From IMG/VR virus record IMGVR_UViG_3300028812_000010, positions 1 to 35,927 of that record: a stretch of DNA of 35,927 nt; one strand, 5' to 3'. The notes below the pieces were generated by a model, which was not told where the DNA came from, did no database searches, and worked only from the letters and a program-made list of their open reading frames with translations. Below, piece after piece: positions 8,235-17,211 of this stretch. The DNA comes from a virus. Every line of letters begins with the position of its first letter. The stretch's first letter is position 1. The translations under genes and the position numbers were made by a program.

Positions 8235-8776
8235 TCGCTTCTGCCCCGAGTCCGAACGGCTCCGGCAGCGCACCCACCCACGTCACGCTCGGCGAGCACA
8301 CCTACCCGGTGTACGCACAGCGACACGCCTACCTCGCGAACCGGCTCGGCAAGACGGTCGCGAAGCTCCAGGAGATGGAGCAGATGGACACGGGGAGCCT
8401 GGAGGGGGTGATCGGCTCTCTCGGGGATCAGGCCTACGACTTCTTGCAGGTCTTCATCCCGAAGCTCATGCCGCGCTACGAGTTCGCGGGCTACCCCACG
8501 GACGAGGCGCGCATCGCTGGCGACTACAACGAGGAGTACGACAAGTCGCCGACGATCCCGGAGATCACCTTCGCCTTCGAGACGGCGCTCAAGGCCAACC
8601 GGCTCGACTCCCTCAAGAGCCTGGGAAAACTCATCAACATGGACCTCGTGAAGGCCTACCTCTCGGCGGGGATGGTGAACTTGATCGAGCGGCAGAGGTC
8701 CTCATCGGGGGAGGGTACGTTGGACTCGACGAGTTCTGGGACGACTCCCCCAACGCTGACGGTGAGCGAGGTCTAA
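8222..8776 (+). CDS. Tail assembly chaperone, upstream (G-like) protein
   Basis: A 184-residue protein with ATG at 8222. A TTG at 8198 in the same frame is a weaker choice. The core is helical (YLANRLGKTVAKLQEMEQM, YDFLQVFIPKLMPRYEF, FETALKANRLDSLKSLGKL) with a Ser/Thr-rich tail after the frameshift point. Such proteins coat the tape measure before tube assembly. Position between tube and tape measure and the overlapping -1 frame downstream are diagnostic of the chaperone pair. Confidence 0.8.
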   Translation: MEASLASAPSPNGSGSAPTHVTLGEHTYPVYAQRHAYLANRLGKTVAKLQEMEQMDTGSLEGVIGSLGDQAYDFLQVFIPKLMPRYEFAGYPTDEARIAGDYNEEYDKSPTIPEITFAFETALKANRLDSLKSLGKLINMDLVKAYLSAGMVNLIERQRSSSGEGTLDSTSSGTTPPTLTVSEV

Positions 8777-9009
8777 CCGTTCCCCGTCTCGTGGCGCTGC
8801 TCGAATGCCGAGAGCAGCGCCGCCGGACGGAGTTGCAGTTCCTCGGCCGGGTGATCGCCTACGCGGTCAACTCGCCGAAGGACATGGACAAGGCGCTGTT
8901 CAAGGACGCTGGACGCCGGGGCGACAATGTGTCTGGCGAGGTTCCCCTGAACGCCGACGCGGAGGAGATCCTCCCCGTGACCGCCGACATGTACGAGAAA
9001 TGGTGGTAG
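8222..9009 (+). CDS. Tail assembly chaperone, frameshifted (GT-like) product
   Basis: Joining the upstream chaperone to the -1 frame at 8707-8712 gives a protein of about 262 residues. The added part reads GGGYVGLDEFWDDSPNAD, then a basic helix (ALLECREQRRRTELQFLGR), ending VTADMYEKWW. The -1 frame also has a start-like codon near 8791, but no good ribosome site, so frameshifting is more likely than separate initiation. The stop at 9007-9009 abuts the tape-measure GTG, as expected for coupled expression. Confidence 0.72.
8707..8712 (+). other. Probable -1 ribosomal frameshift site
   Basis: Five G followed by A (GGGGGA). In the chaperone frame the codons are TCG GGG GAG. Slipping back one base re-pairs GGG on GGG and continues GGA GGG TAC in the -1 frame, which stays open to 9009. 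Runs of this kind are used at the G/GT junction in many actinobacteriophages. Confidence 0.7.
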
Positions 9010-12000
9010 GTGGCCGGTAGCGACCACATCGAAGATGTCCTGATTCGCGTCCGGGGAGAGAGCCGAGACGCGGTACGGGCCATCGCCGATGTGCGGCAGG
9101 AGCTGAACAAGGTCCCGAAGTCGACCCAGGCCGAGATCGAGATCGCCACGGCCGAGGCCCAGGCCGAGCTGGATCAGATCAAGGTCACGCTCGGCAAGAT
9201 CGACCGCACGAAGGTCACGGCCGAGGTCGACGCCGAAGTCGGCGAGGCGCTCGCGAAGGTCGAGTCGTTCAAGGCGGCGCTGGACAAGGCGACCATCCGC
9301 AAGGACGCGACGGTGGAGATCGACATTCGCCGTCGCAAGGTGGAGGCGGACATCTCCGCCATTCAGGCGAAGCTCGAAGTCCTCCAGAACCAGAACCCCG
9401 AGGTCGTCGTCGAGGCGAAGATCGCCGACGCCGAGTCGCGCCTTCGTCTGCTCCAGCGCCAGCTGACCAAGCTCACGCGCCAGCCGCAGAACGTGGACGT
9501 GCGCCTCAAGTCGGAGCGCGTGGTCACGCAGATGGAGGTTCTGCGGGCGCGCATCGCCGAGATGATGGCGAGCGACCCGCGAGTCACGCTCGACGCCGAG
9601 ATCGGTCGAGCGATGGCGAAGCTGCAGGAGCTGGAAGCTCGCGCCGCTGCGCTGGACGACAAGAAGCGGGAGATCGAGGTCGAGGTCGACAACGACGCCG
9701 CCCGGGTGCTGGCGAACATCGAGGGCGGCCTCTCCACGCTCACGAAGGGCATGTCGCGGGCGTCGGCGTCGAGCGCCACGTTCGGGCAGACGATGGCGCG
9801 CTCGTTCTTCCTCATCAAGGGCATCACGCCGTTCCTCTCCGGTATCACCATCATCATCACGACCGCGCTGCTGCCTGCGCTCGTCGCGGTCGGGGCGTCA
9901 GCGGCGTCTGCTGCGTCCGGTGTGGGCATCCTCGCCGCTGCGATCGGCGGCTCTCTCATCCCGGCCGCCATCGCGGGCACGGCGGTGATGGGGCGCTTCG
10001 CCGCAGTGATGGAGGTCAAGCAGCAGCTGGACCAGGCGGACGAGGCGTCGATCACGGCGTCGGCCACTGCGGAGATCGACTACGCGAACGCGGTCGAAGC
10101 TGCACGGGCGAAGCTCGACGGTCTGGTCGACTCGATCCGCAACGTGAACCGTGCACGGCGCAACGCTCGCGCCGTCGAGGAGCAGGCGGCGCAGTCGATC
10201 CAGGATGCGACCGACGCGGCGATCGAGTCCCAGCAGCGACTCGCGCAGGCGAACGCCGAGTTGAAGCAGGTCACGGTCGACGCCTATCGCGCCATGGAGG
10301 ACGCGATCGAGGACGTGCGCGACGCCCAGTTGGAGGTCGAGAACGCCCGCCTCGGACAGCAGGAAGCGGAGCTGAACACGAAGGAGGCCGAGCTGCGGCT
10401 CAAGGAGTTCCGGCAGGAGCTGGGACTCACGGCGCGAGCGCTGGACGACACCTTCGCCAAGTTCTCCGACGTCGACGCCGACGTGTCGGGGATCGCCGGG
10501 GCGCTGCGCCGTGCGGGCAAGGAGTCGGGCAAGCTCGACGCCGGGAGCCTGCTGGAGCTGGAGGGCCTGCTGCTCTCGGTGCAGCGTGCCAAGCTCGGCG
10601 AGAAGCAGGCGGACGACCAGCTGGGGGATGCGGAGCGCACGCTCTCCCGCGCTCGTCAGGAGCAGCAGAAGTACCTGGAGCAGGGCATCAAGGCGTACGG
10701 CCCGTACCGGACCGCGATCGAGTCCGTGAAGGATGCGCAGAAGGTCGCCAACGAGGCCGCCGAGCACGCCCGCGAGCTGGACGAGCAGGGGATCAAGGAC
10801 GCGCCCGCTGTGGTCGCGGCGCATCAGGCTGTCGCTGATGCCATCCGGACGCGCAACCGGCTTCAGAGGCAGCTGAAGGTCCCCGAGCAGCCGACCGGCC
10901 CGGCCCTGCAGCAGAAGCAGGCCGAGGCACAGATGGCGGAGCTGTCAGGCGATGAGGAGAGCTTCCTCAAGCGCCTGCGCCTGATCGAGGACTTCCTGCG
11001 TCAGCAGTTCCAGCCCACGACGGATGCGGTGTTCGACGGCGTGAAGGACGCGATGACCCGAGCCGCGCTCGGCGTGCCCTTCCTGCGCGGGAAGTTCACC
11101 CAGCTCGGCGAGACCTGGGGCGACGTTGCTCGGCAGATCGCGGGCACGGTCATCTCGCCCACGTCGCTGATCGACCTGCGTGGGCTCAGCGATATCGCCA
11201 ATGAGATGTCCAAGCTCGCGGGCACGGGCCTCTCGCAGTTCTACCTGCTGCTAATCCGCATTGGCAAGGCGGCGGGGCCTGCCGCGCTCGACCTGATGCG
11301 CGAGATGGTCGGGATCATCGGCGGGCTCGCGGACAAGGCCGGGAGTCTCAGCGGCAAGGAGACCTTCTTCACGAACGCCGTGAACTCGGTCAAGACGTTC
11401 CTGCGTGCGGCTGGGGCCGTCGGCGACCTGTTCATCGCGCTCGTGGAGACGGTCGCGCCGTTCGGCGATCAGATCGTGGACCTCTTCACCGACGCGGTGA
11501 AGGGCGTGACCAAGTTCCTGCGCTCGGCCCGGGGCCAGAAGAAGATCAAGGCCTTCTTCGACAACACCATCCCGGCCATCAAGGAGTTCATCAAGTTCCT
11601 CGGGAACGTGATCGTGGTCTTCATGGAGATCGGGCAGTTCGTCGGCCCGATCGTCGGCGGCATCCTCAAGTCGATCAACTTCCTGCTGGACGCGATCGGC
11701 TTCCTGCTGGGGCTGCTGAACGCCATCGTCGACAACCCGGTCGGGCGCTTCCTGCGCGACCTGCTCGGGCAGTTCATCGGCTTCGGGGTCGTCGGGAAGG
11801 TGCTCAAGGTCATCACCTTCCTGGTGGGCCGCATCTTCAACTCCCTCAAGCTGCTCGGCCCGGCAGCACAGAAGGCGTGGGGCTTCTTCTCGTCGGCGAT
11901 CGGCAAGGTCGCGGGTGCGCTGCGCTCCGTGGTCACACGTGTCGGCGCGATCGCCGGGCAGCTCATCGGGCGCTTCATCTCCACGATTCGCGGCGCGACC

Positions 12001-12951
12001 GGGAGGCTGTTCAACGCGGGCGCGTGGCTCGTGCGTCAGGTCATGGCGGGCATCCGGTCCATCTTCGGGCCGGTGTTCAATCTCGGCGCGAGCATCGCCC
12101 GCCGGGTGTGGAACGGCATCAAGAGCCTCGCTCGGGTGCTGCTCGACGCGGGCAAGTGGCTCTGGAGAAAGATCAAGGAGGGCGTCCAGACGCTGCTCGG
12201 CGTGGGCGGCGAGATTTTCAACAAGGGCAAGGAGATTGCCGAGGACCTGGGCTCCGGCCTGATCGCGGCAGGCGCCACGCTGTTCAACATCGGCGCCGAC
12301 CTGCTGTGGGAGTTGATCGACGGTTTCACGACGATCGGCCGCAAGGTCTGGGACGCGATCAAGGGCCTGGCCGGGAAGATCGTGGACGCGGTGAAGGACG
12401 CGCTCGGGATCGACTCGCCGTCGAAGGTCATGTACGAGCTGGGCCAGTTCATGCTGGAGGGCCTGCTCAAGGGCTTCACCTCGAAGGACGTGACGTCCTT
12501 CATCAAGGACCAGCTCGGCGGTATCGCCAAGCTCGGTGCCGACCTGGCGATCTCGGCGAGCCCGCTCGGCCCGCTGCGCCGAGGCATCGGCGACATTCAG
12601 GACGCGCTGGGCATCGACATCCCGCTACTGGCGAGCGGCGGCCTCACGCGGGGCGCCACGCTCGCGCAGATCGGCGAGGGCGTGCACCGCGAGGCCGTGA
12701 TCCCGCTGTCGCGCTCCGTGCTCAACTCCCTCGGGCGTGCCATCGCTCGCTCAATGCCGATGCCGATGATGCCCCGCATGGGCACCTTCAACGTGCCCGC
12801 AATAGCTGCCGCACCTGCCGGAGGAGGGGGTGTTCACGTGGATAAGATCGTGGTCGAGTCGCCGCCCGGGACGATCCCGGACGCTCGCGTGGCGGCCGTG
12901 AAGATGGCTCGCGAGCTGGAGTCTCGCGGCGGCGGACCGAGGCAGTTCTAG
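9010..12951 (+). CDS. Tape measure protein
   Basis: A 1313-residue protein starting at GTG directly after the chaperone stop. It sets tail length; at about 1.5 angstroms per residue the tail would be near 195 nm (estimate). The first about 240 residues repeat a strand-plus-helix unit roughly every 35 residues. A strongly hydrophobic region follows (about 265-330: FFLIKGITPFLSGITIIITT and beyond), then long coiled coil (about 345-640). Further hydrophobic helices (about 880-1010) precede a C-terminal region ending in basic residues. No lytic-transglycosylase or peptidase motif was noticed. Confidence 0.9.
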   Translation: MAGSDHIEDVLIRVRGESRDAVRAIADVRQELNKVPKSTQAEIEIATAEAQAELDQIKVTLGKIDRTKVTAEVDAEVGEALAKVESFKAALDKATIRKDATVEIDIRRRKVEADISAIQAKLEVLQNQNPEVVVEAKIADAESRLRLLQRQLTKLTRQPQNVDVRLKSERVVTQMEVLRARIAEMMASDPRVTLDAEIGRAMAKLQELEARAAALDDKKREIEVEVDNDAARVLANIEGGLSTLTKGMSRASASSATFGQTMARSFFLIKGITPFLSGITIIITTALLPALVAVGASAASAASGVGILAAAIGGSLIPAAIAGTAVMGRFAAVMEVKQQLDQADEASITASATAEIDYANAVEAARAKLDGLVDSIRNVNRARRNARAVEEQAAQSIQDATDAAIESQQRLAQANAELKQVTVDAYRAMEDAIEDVRDAQLEVENARLGQQEAELNTKEAELRLKEFRQELGLTARALDDTFAKFSDVDADVSGIAGALRRAGKESGKLDAGSLLELEGLLLSVQRAKLGEKQADDQLGDAERTLSRARQEQQKYLEQGIKAYGPYRTAIESVKDAQKVANEAAEHARELDEQGIKDAPAVVAAHQAVADAIRTRNRLQRQLKVPEQPTGPALQQKQAEAQMAELSGDEESFLKRLRLIEDFLRQQFQPTTDAVFDGVKDAMTRAALGVPFLRGKFTQLGETWGDVARQIAGTVISPTSLIDLRGLSDIANEMSKLAGTGLSQFYLLLIRIGKAAGPAALDLMREMVGIIGGLADKAGSLSGKETFFTNAVNSVKTFLRAAGAVGDLFIALVETVAPFGDQIVDLFTDAVKGVTKFLRSARGQKKIKAFFDNTIPAIKEFIKFLGNVIVVFMEIGQFVGPIVGGILKSINFLLDAIGFLLGLLNAIVDNPVGRFLRDLLGQFIGFGVVGKVLKVITFLVGRIFNSLKLLGPAAQKAWGFFSSAIGKVAGALRSVVTRVGAIAGQLIGRFISTIRGATGRLFNAGAWLVRQVMAGIRSIFGPVFNLGASIARRVWNGIKSLARVLLDAGKWLWRKIKEGVQTLLGVGGEIFNKGKEIAEDLGSGLIAAGATLFNIGADLLWELIDGFTTIGRKVWDAIKGLAGKIVDAVKDALGIDSPSKVMYELGQFMLEGLLKGFTSKDVTSFIKDQLGGIAKLGADLAISASPLGPLRRGIGDIQDALGIDIPLLASGGLTRGATLAQIGEGVHREAVIPLSRSVLNSLGRAIARSMPMPMMPRMGTFNVPAIAAAPAGGGGVHVDKIVVESPPGTIPDARVAAVKMARELESRGGGPRQF

Positions 12952-13463
12952 TGGCGTACACGGCAGCAGATGGTCCCCCCGCTCTGGACGCAGTACACGT
13001 TTGGACGCCCGCTTCTGGCAGCGCCGTGACGCTCAACAACAAGGCGTCCTCCCCGTGGATCAAGATCGACAACATCCAAGGCTGGCGCTCGCTCCCCGAC
13101 GCTGACGACAACCGTGAGCCGCTGACGGTCGGGCACGGCGAGATCACCTACGACTCTCGCTACCTGGGCAAGACGCTGGTCTACGAGGGTCGCGCCATGG
13201 CCACCTTCCGCGAGTCGATGCACGGGCGGATCAACGCGCTGGTGCAGGCGCTCGGGGCCTCGAAGGACGAGGGCACGATGTCCGTGACGCCCTACACGGT
13301 GCCCGGCGGCGTGGCGTGGCAGTACACGGCGCGGGTGATCGACTTCACGCCGAACTCCACGTGGACGTACGGCAACCGCTACTACGCCTACCAGTGGGGC
13401 TTCCAGTTCTCGCTGCGGATGAGCGACCCGTACTTCTACCAGGCCGGAACGCCCTACTTGTGA
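12951..13463 (+). CDS. Distal tail protein (Dit-like)
   Basis: A 170-residue protein starting at GTG overlapping the tape-measure TAG by one base. It has the N-terminal distal-tail pattern: a strand-rich start (GSAVTLNNKASSPWIKIDNI), a DGRE-like turn, YLGKTLVYEGRA, then a helix (RINALVQALG) and a final strand set (YYAYQWGFQFSLRMSDPYFY). It would form the hexameric ring joining tube to tip. It is shorter than carbohydrate-binding Dit proteins, so it is a minimal version. Confidence 0.7.
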   Translation: MAYTAADGPPALDAVHVWTPASGSAVTLNNKASSPWIKIDNIQGWRSLPDADDNREPLTVGHGEITYDSRYLGKTLVYEGRAMATFRESMHGRINALVQALGASKDEGTMSVTPYTVPGGVAWQYTARVIDFTPNSTWTYGNRYYAYQWGFQFSLRMSDPYFYQAGTPYL

Positions 13464-14692
13464 GCGACTACGGCCGCCTCACGGTGCAGATCACGCCGCT
13501 CATCGACTCGGGCGGAGACATCGACTCGGACGACTTCCTGGAGCCCGAACAGGTCTTCGACGTGGAGGTGACGCACCCGTTGAACGAGGGCCGCTCGGCG
13601 AAGGCGTCGCTGTCGATGGAGGACCCGCTCGTGGAAGACCTGCGCCCGTGGCAGCAGGGTCTGCGGATCAAGTACCACCGGCCCGGCGAGGTCAACAACG
13701 ACGAGCCCGTGTTCTGGGGTCAGGCCAACGTGATCGACGACTTCGAGAACGGGCGGGTGACGCTGGAAGCGGTCGATCCGAGCGTGCGGATGCAGCACCA
13801 CTACGTTCGCATCGGGGACGACGCCCTCAACGACCCGGCCGACAACCAGCGCGGGCGCATCTACCCCGACTACCGAGGGATCGACCTGCTCGTGGACGCA
13901 GCGCAGGCGGCACCCGGCTACCCCGTGCTCGGCTGCGTCGTGGAGGACGTGGACTCGATCGAGGACACCCAGAAGATCGACGTGGAGCGTGGCCAGGAGG
14001 TCTGGCAGATGATCCTCGACATCTGCGCGCAGGACACGGGGCCGGACTTCGACATGGCGACGAAGGTCGGGCCGGGCGCGGGGCCGGGCGTCTACGCCAC
14101 GCTGCGGCTGTACGAGCGCCTGGGCTCCGATCTCTCCACGACGGTGAAGTTCGACTACGGCGACGACGAGGACTGGGACACGCCGACGAACGACAACGCC
14201 CCGTCGATCGTGGTCACGCCCGGCCACCCGACCACGCACGTCCACGTCGTCGACACCGACCGCTCGTGGCGCGTCACCGGCTTCACGCCGGACTACGCCG
14301 AGGAGCACGGCATGTGGGTCGACTGGGTGGCGACCGACTGGAAGATCAAGGACTCTCTGGACGTGAACGTCCTCAAGCAGTACGCCAAGGCGCACATCAA
14401 GGCGTACGGCATCCCGCCGAAGCAGACCGAGATCCGGCTGCGGCTCGACTCGGGCGCGGTGTTCTTCTACGGCGACCCGGGATGGCCGGACGGCAACACC
14501 GTCGGCGACTTCTACATCGGCGACTCGGTGAAGGTGCGTGCCAAGCGTGGCTACCGCGAGGTCAACAAGAAGTACCGCATCACGCAGGTCGTGCTCTCCC
14601 AGCCCGGCGCTCGCGGGCCGATGCAGACCCAGCTCACGCTGATCCCGTCCGACGTGGACATCGACGTGACGCTGGACGTGGACGAGACCTGA
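13460..14692 (+). CDS. Tail hub / tail-associated minor tail protein
   Basis: A 410-residue protein starting at GTG in a GTGA overlap with the Dit-like gene. The N-terminal domain (FDVEVTHPLNEGRSAKASLS, FWGQANVIDDFENGRVTLEA) and later modules resemble baseplate-hub proteins of the gp27/Tal type, where a barrel sets the opening of the tail. The C-terminal part (GDSVKVRAKRGYREVNKKYR) looks like a further barrel. No peptidase motif is seen. Order after Dit supports the role. Confidence 0.65.
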   Translation: MSDYGRLTVQITPLIDSGGDIDSDDFLEPEQVFDVEVTHPLNEGRSAKASLSMEDPLVEDLRPWQQGLRIKYHRPGEVNNDEPVFWGQANVIDDFENGRVTLEAVDPSVRMQHHYVRIGDDALNDPADNQRGRIYPDYRGIDLLVDAAQAAPGYPVLGCVVEDVDSIEDTQKIDVERGQEVWQMILDICAQDTGPDFDMATKVGPGAGPGVYATLRLYERLGSDLSTTVKFDYGDDEDWDTPTNDNAPSIVVTPGHPTTHVHVVDTDRSWRVTGFTPDYAEEHGMWVDWVATDWKIKDSLDVNVLKQYAKAHIKAYGIPPKQTEIRLRLDSGAVFFYGDPGWPDGNTVGDFYIGDSVKVRAKRGYREVNKKYRITQVVLSQPGARGPMQTQLTLIPSDVDIDVTLDVDET

Positions 14693-15126
14693 TGGCCGGG
14701 TTCCCGCGCCCCAACGACCTGCTCACGTCGCACGCCAGCCACGCCGAGCAGCTCCGCCGCCTGCGCACGCGCTCGCCGCAGCTCTCGTCGGAGAACTTCA
14801 TCATGGACCCGGGCGAGGTTCGCGCCTGGCCCCCGGCGCTGCCGGTGCGCGAGCGCATCGTGGGCGTGCAGGCCTTCGCGGGCTCGGGGACCGTCACCAT
14901 CGACTTCATCGTGGTGCGCTGGGACCCGCCGATCAGCGACCCGAACCCGGTGCTGGTGCACACGCTCACGGTGTCGTCCTCGGGGCAGGTCTTCTCGGCG
15001 TTCGGCGACAACATGGACTACGGCACGACGATCAGCGTGGAGACGGGCGACTACTACTACCCGGAGATCACGGCGGGAGCTGGCGCGGGGAACGTGGTCG
15101 CGACCTTCGTTGTGGCCCCGGCGTAA
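14692..15126 (+). CDS. Minor tail protein
   Basis: A 144-residue protein with ATG overlapping the hub TGA. A polar helical N-terminus (HASHAEQLRRLRTRSPQLSS) resembles a coiled-coil attachment segment. It is followed by a beta domain (GSGTVTIDFIVVRWDPP, TISVETGDYYYPEI) ending in a hydrophobic strand. It is probably a small tip or fibre-base component. No specific family was recognised. Confidence 0.6.
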   Translation: MAGFPRPNDLLTSHASHAEQLRRLRTRSPQLSSENFIMDPGEVRAWPPALPVRERIVGVQAFAGSGTVTIDFIVVRWDPPISDPNPVLVHTLTVSSSGQVFSAFGDNMDYGTTISVETGDYYYPEITAGAGAGNVVATFVVAPA

Positions 15127-16538
15127 TGGGCATCGTCGGCGCGAGCCGCAGCAGCGTGACCGTGGGCGCGGTCACGCTGTCGTCGGGCGCCATCCAGCTG
15201 CCGATCGTGAGCGCCCCGGCCGGGTCCATCATCGTGGCAACCGTCTACCTGGCGGGCGGGACGTTCCTGTCGGCGCCCGGCTGGAGCACGTTCGCGTCGG
15301 TGAACGCTGGCACGAACTGGAACAACAACCCGGCGACCGGGGGCGGCCCGACGGGGGGCGGCTTCGTGACGATGGTGCTCCTCACGAAGGCCGCCGTGAC
15401 GGCCGACTTCTCGCCGGGCGTTACCTACAGCCTTGGCACCTACACGACGTCCGGCGGCACGATGGGGTACGCCTGGGGCCACGCGGAGGCGTTTCAGAAC
15501 GTGGGCGGTATGTCGTTGCACGACGGTCTGGACGAGATCACCTCGCCGGTCGACGGCGAGTACGCGATCCGTGTGTGGGCCACGGGCGGCAGCGACATTG
15601 GGGACTTCGACTGGCAGGACAACGAGCCAGCGGCGCCGGTCCCCTACGGCTCCAGCTACCCCGGCACGGACTACTACGCGCCCTCGACGCCGGTGGGGTC
15701 GCCGCTGCTGTCCGGCCGCACGATCTTCACCGTCATCACCATCTCCCACCCGCGCTACCTGGGCGGGACGCTCGTCCCTCACTGGATCGGTCGTACGGAC
15801 ATGACCGAGGAGATGCAGTTGGATGCCAACGGCGTCACCGGACCCCTGTCTGTGCTGTCGGCGACGTTCGCCCATGGCGGCATTGACCATTGGTGGGCGC
15901 TGCTCGTCTACGGCCCCGGGGAGACCGACACGCTGGACAGCGAGTTCACGCCGACGTGCGCGGAACGACTCTCGGAGGCGCCCGCGCTCGACACGCCGGG
16001 GATGGACCAGGACGCTAGCGACTTCATCGAGGACGTCGCCATCTCCGCGAACCTGGGACCGATCGCCGACGTCGGCAACGTCACCAACATCCAGGTCGGC
16101 CTCAAGATCACGCACCCCGCGATCGGCTGGGTCGGCGTCGCTCTGGAGTCGCCGTCGGGCAGGCGCGTCCCGGTCTTCCTAGGCAACAGCCAGCAGGATC
16201 ACGACCTGGGCGACGGCTCGCACATCGCATGGTTCCACTCGGACGACAGCGGCGGTGCGCTGGACGACTTCGACGACTCCAACTTCGACGGCACGTGGGG
16301 TCCGCTGTGGGGCAACTTCTTCGGCCCGGTCTACTTCCAGAGCGGCGCCGAGAGCTTCTTCTATGAGGGTGGTCCGAGCGGTCGCTCCCACCTGGAGTAC
16401 CTTCTGGGAGAGAGTGTCACAGGGACGTGGAAGCTCTGGGCCTGGGACACGGACGCCGACAACTTCGAGGGCACGGTCGACCTCGTGATCCTGCGGATCT
16501 GCCTCGACGACGACACCGTGCTGATGATGGTGGTCTGA
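15126..16538 (+). CDS. Receptor-binding/minor tail protein with P-domain-like end
   Basis: A 470-residue protein with ATG overlapping the previous TAA. Residues about 1-265 are a beta sandwich rich in Gly/Ser/Thr, comparable in style to the N-terminal part of the head appendage. Residues about 280-470 resemble the P (homo-B) domain of proprotein convertases: TNIQVGLKITHPAIGWVGVA, then ESPSGRRVPVFL, an acidic DDSGGALDDFDD loop, and GTWKLWAWDTDADNFEGTVD near the end. P-domains occur in phage tips and secreted proteins. A host-surface binding role is inferred. Confidence 0.7.
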   Translation: MGIVGASRSSVTVGAVTLSSGAIQLPIVSAPAGSIIVATVYLAGGTFLSAPGWSTFASVNAGTNWNNNPATGGGPTGGGFVTMVLLTKAAVTADFSPGVTYSLGTYTTSGGTMGYAWGHAEAFQNVGGMSLHDGLDEITSPVDGEYAIRVWATGGSDIGDFDWQDNEPAAPVPYGSSYPGTDYYAPSTPVGSPLLSGRTIFTVITISHPRYLGGTLVPHWIGRTDMTEEMQLDANGVTGPLSVLSATFAHGGIDHWWALLVYGPGETDTLDSEFTPTCAERLSEAPALDTPGMDQDASDFIEDVAISANLGPIADVGNVTNIQVGLKITHPAIGWVGVALESPSGRRVPVFLGNSQQDHDLGDGSHIAWFHSDDSGGALDDFDDSNFDGTWGPLWGNFFGPVYFQSGAESFFYEGGPSGRSHLEYLLGESVTGTWKLWAWDTDADNFEGTVDLVILRICLDDDTVLMMVV

Positions 16539-16873
16539 TGCCCGATTCGATCGAGAGCCGGATGGCGAGATTGGAGCAGCGGGTGTCCGACTTCGAGACC
16601 CAGCTCACTCGGCTCCTGCCCGTGGCCGAGGCGCAGGCGCGCAATCAGGTGCAGCTGGAACACATCGAGGACCTCGCGCAGCGCACCAACAAGGATCTGC
16701 ACACCTTCCAGGAGAAGATCGACACCCGCGACGAGCAGAGGGACGAGGCTGTCTCCGCTGAGCGTCGCGCCACGCGGAACGCCCTCTACGCCCTCGCGGG
16801 CACGCTGGGCGCCGCACTCATCGGGGCGCTGGCGATCATCGTCGTAGCCCTGCTTGGAGGCCAAGGGCCATGA
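16538..16873 (+). CDS. Coiled-coil plus membrane-anchor protein, XhlA-like
   Basis: A 111-residue protein with ATG overlapping the previous TGA. Residues 1-80 form a charged coiled coil (RMARLEQRVSDFETQLTRLL). Residues about 86-107 are one hydrophobic span (YALAGTLGAALIGALAIIVV), then a short tail. This layout is that of haemolysin XhlA-like lysis accessory proteins. It opens the lysis block and overlaps the next gene by four bases. Confidence 0.6.
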   Translation: MPDSIESRMARLEQRVSDFETQLTRLLPVAEAQARNQVQLEHIEDLAQRTNKDLHTFQEKIDTRDEQRDEAVSAERRATRNALYALAGTLGAALIGALAIIVVALLGGQGP

Positions 16874-17211
16874 GCACCGAGGACGAGCACCGGCCATCGC
16901 ATCACCGGCGCTTCCTATCGCCGCCGCAGGACATGAACCGGCTGGTGGTGCTGCTCGCCGCGATCTGCGGCATGTGCCTCGTCGTGATGACCCTGACGCT
17001 CACCTTCGGCTACGTGCATCTGGCGCAGCAGGACGTGGCGATCCAAGAGCAGCGCCTCGCGGGAGCCCGATCCCAGTGCGCCCTCGTGGCGCAGATTGAT
17101 CCCGACTCGGCCGAGCTGATCGCCAGATGCGTGGGACGGGTCTGCGAGATTCTCCACGACCTCGATCGGCAGTGCGACTTCAACGGAGAGCTGGCGCGTG
17201 CCCGCCAGTGA
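16870..17211 (+). CDS. Single-span membrane protein in lysis block
   Basis: A 113-residue protein starting at ATGA overlap. A short basic N-terminus (RPSHHRRF) precedes a transmembrane segment (about 23-49), then a helical part and four cysteines (about 70, 87, 92, 102) in the outer region. The topology suggests an N-in, C-out protein. A role in lysis or envelope disruption is inferred from position only. Confidence 0.6.
   Translation: MSTEDEHRPSHHRRFLSPPQDMNRLVVLLAAICGMCLVVMTLTLTFGYVHLAQQDVAIQEQRLAGARSQCALVAQIDPDSAELIARCVGRVCEILHDLDRQCDFNGELARARQ

Noticed and set aside
8791-9009. Independent gene for the second tail chaperone
   Set aside because: No ribosome site precedes the start-like codon, and the frame is open back past the slippery site, so a -1 frameshift product explains it better.
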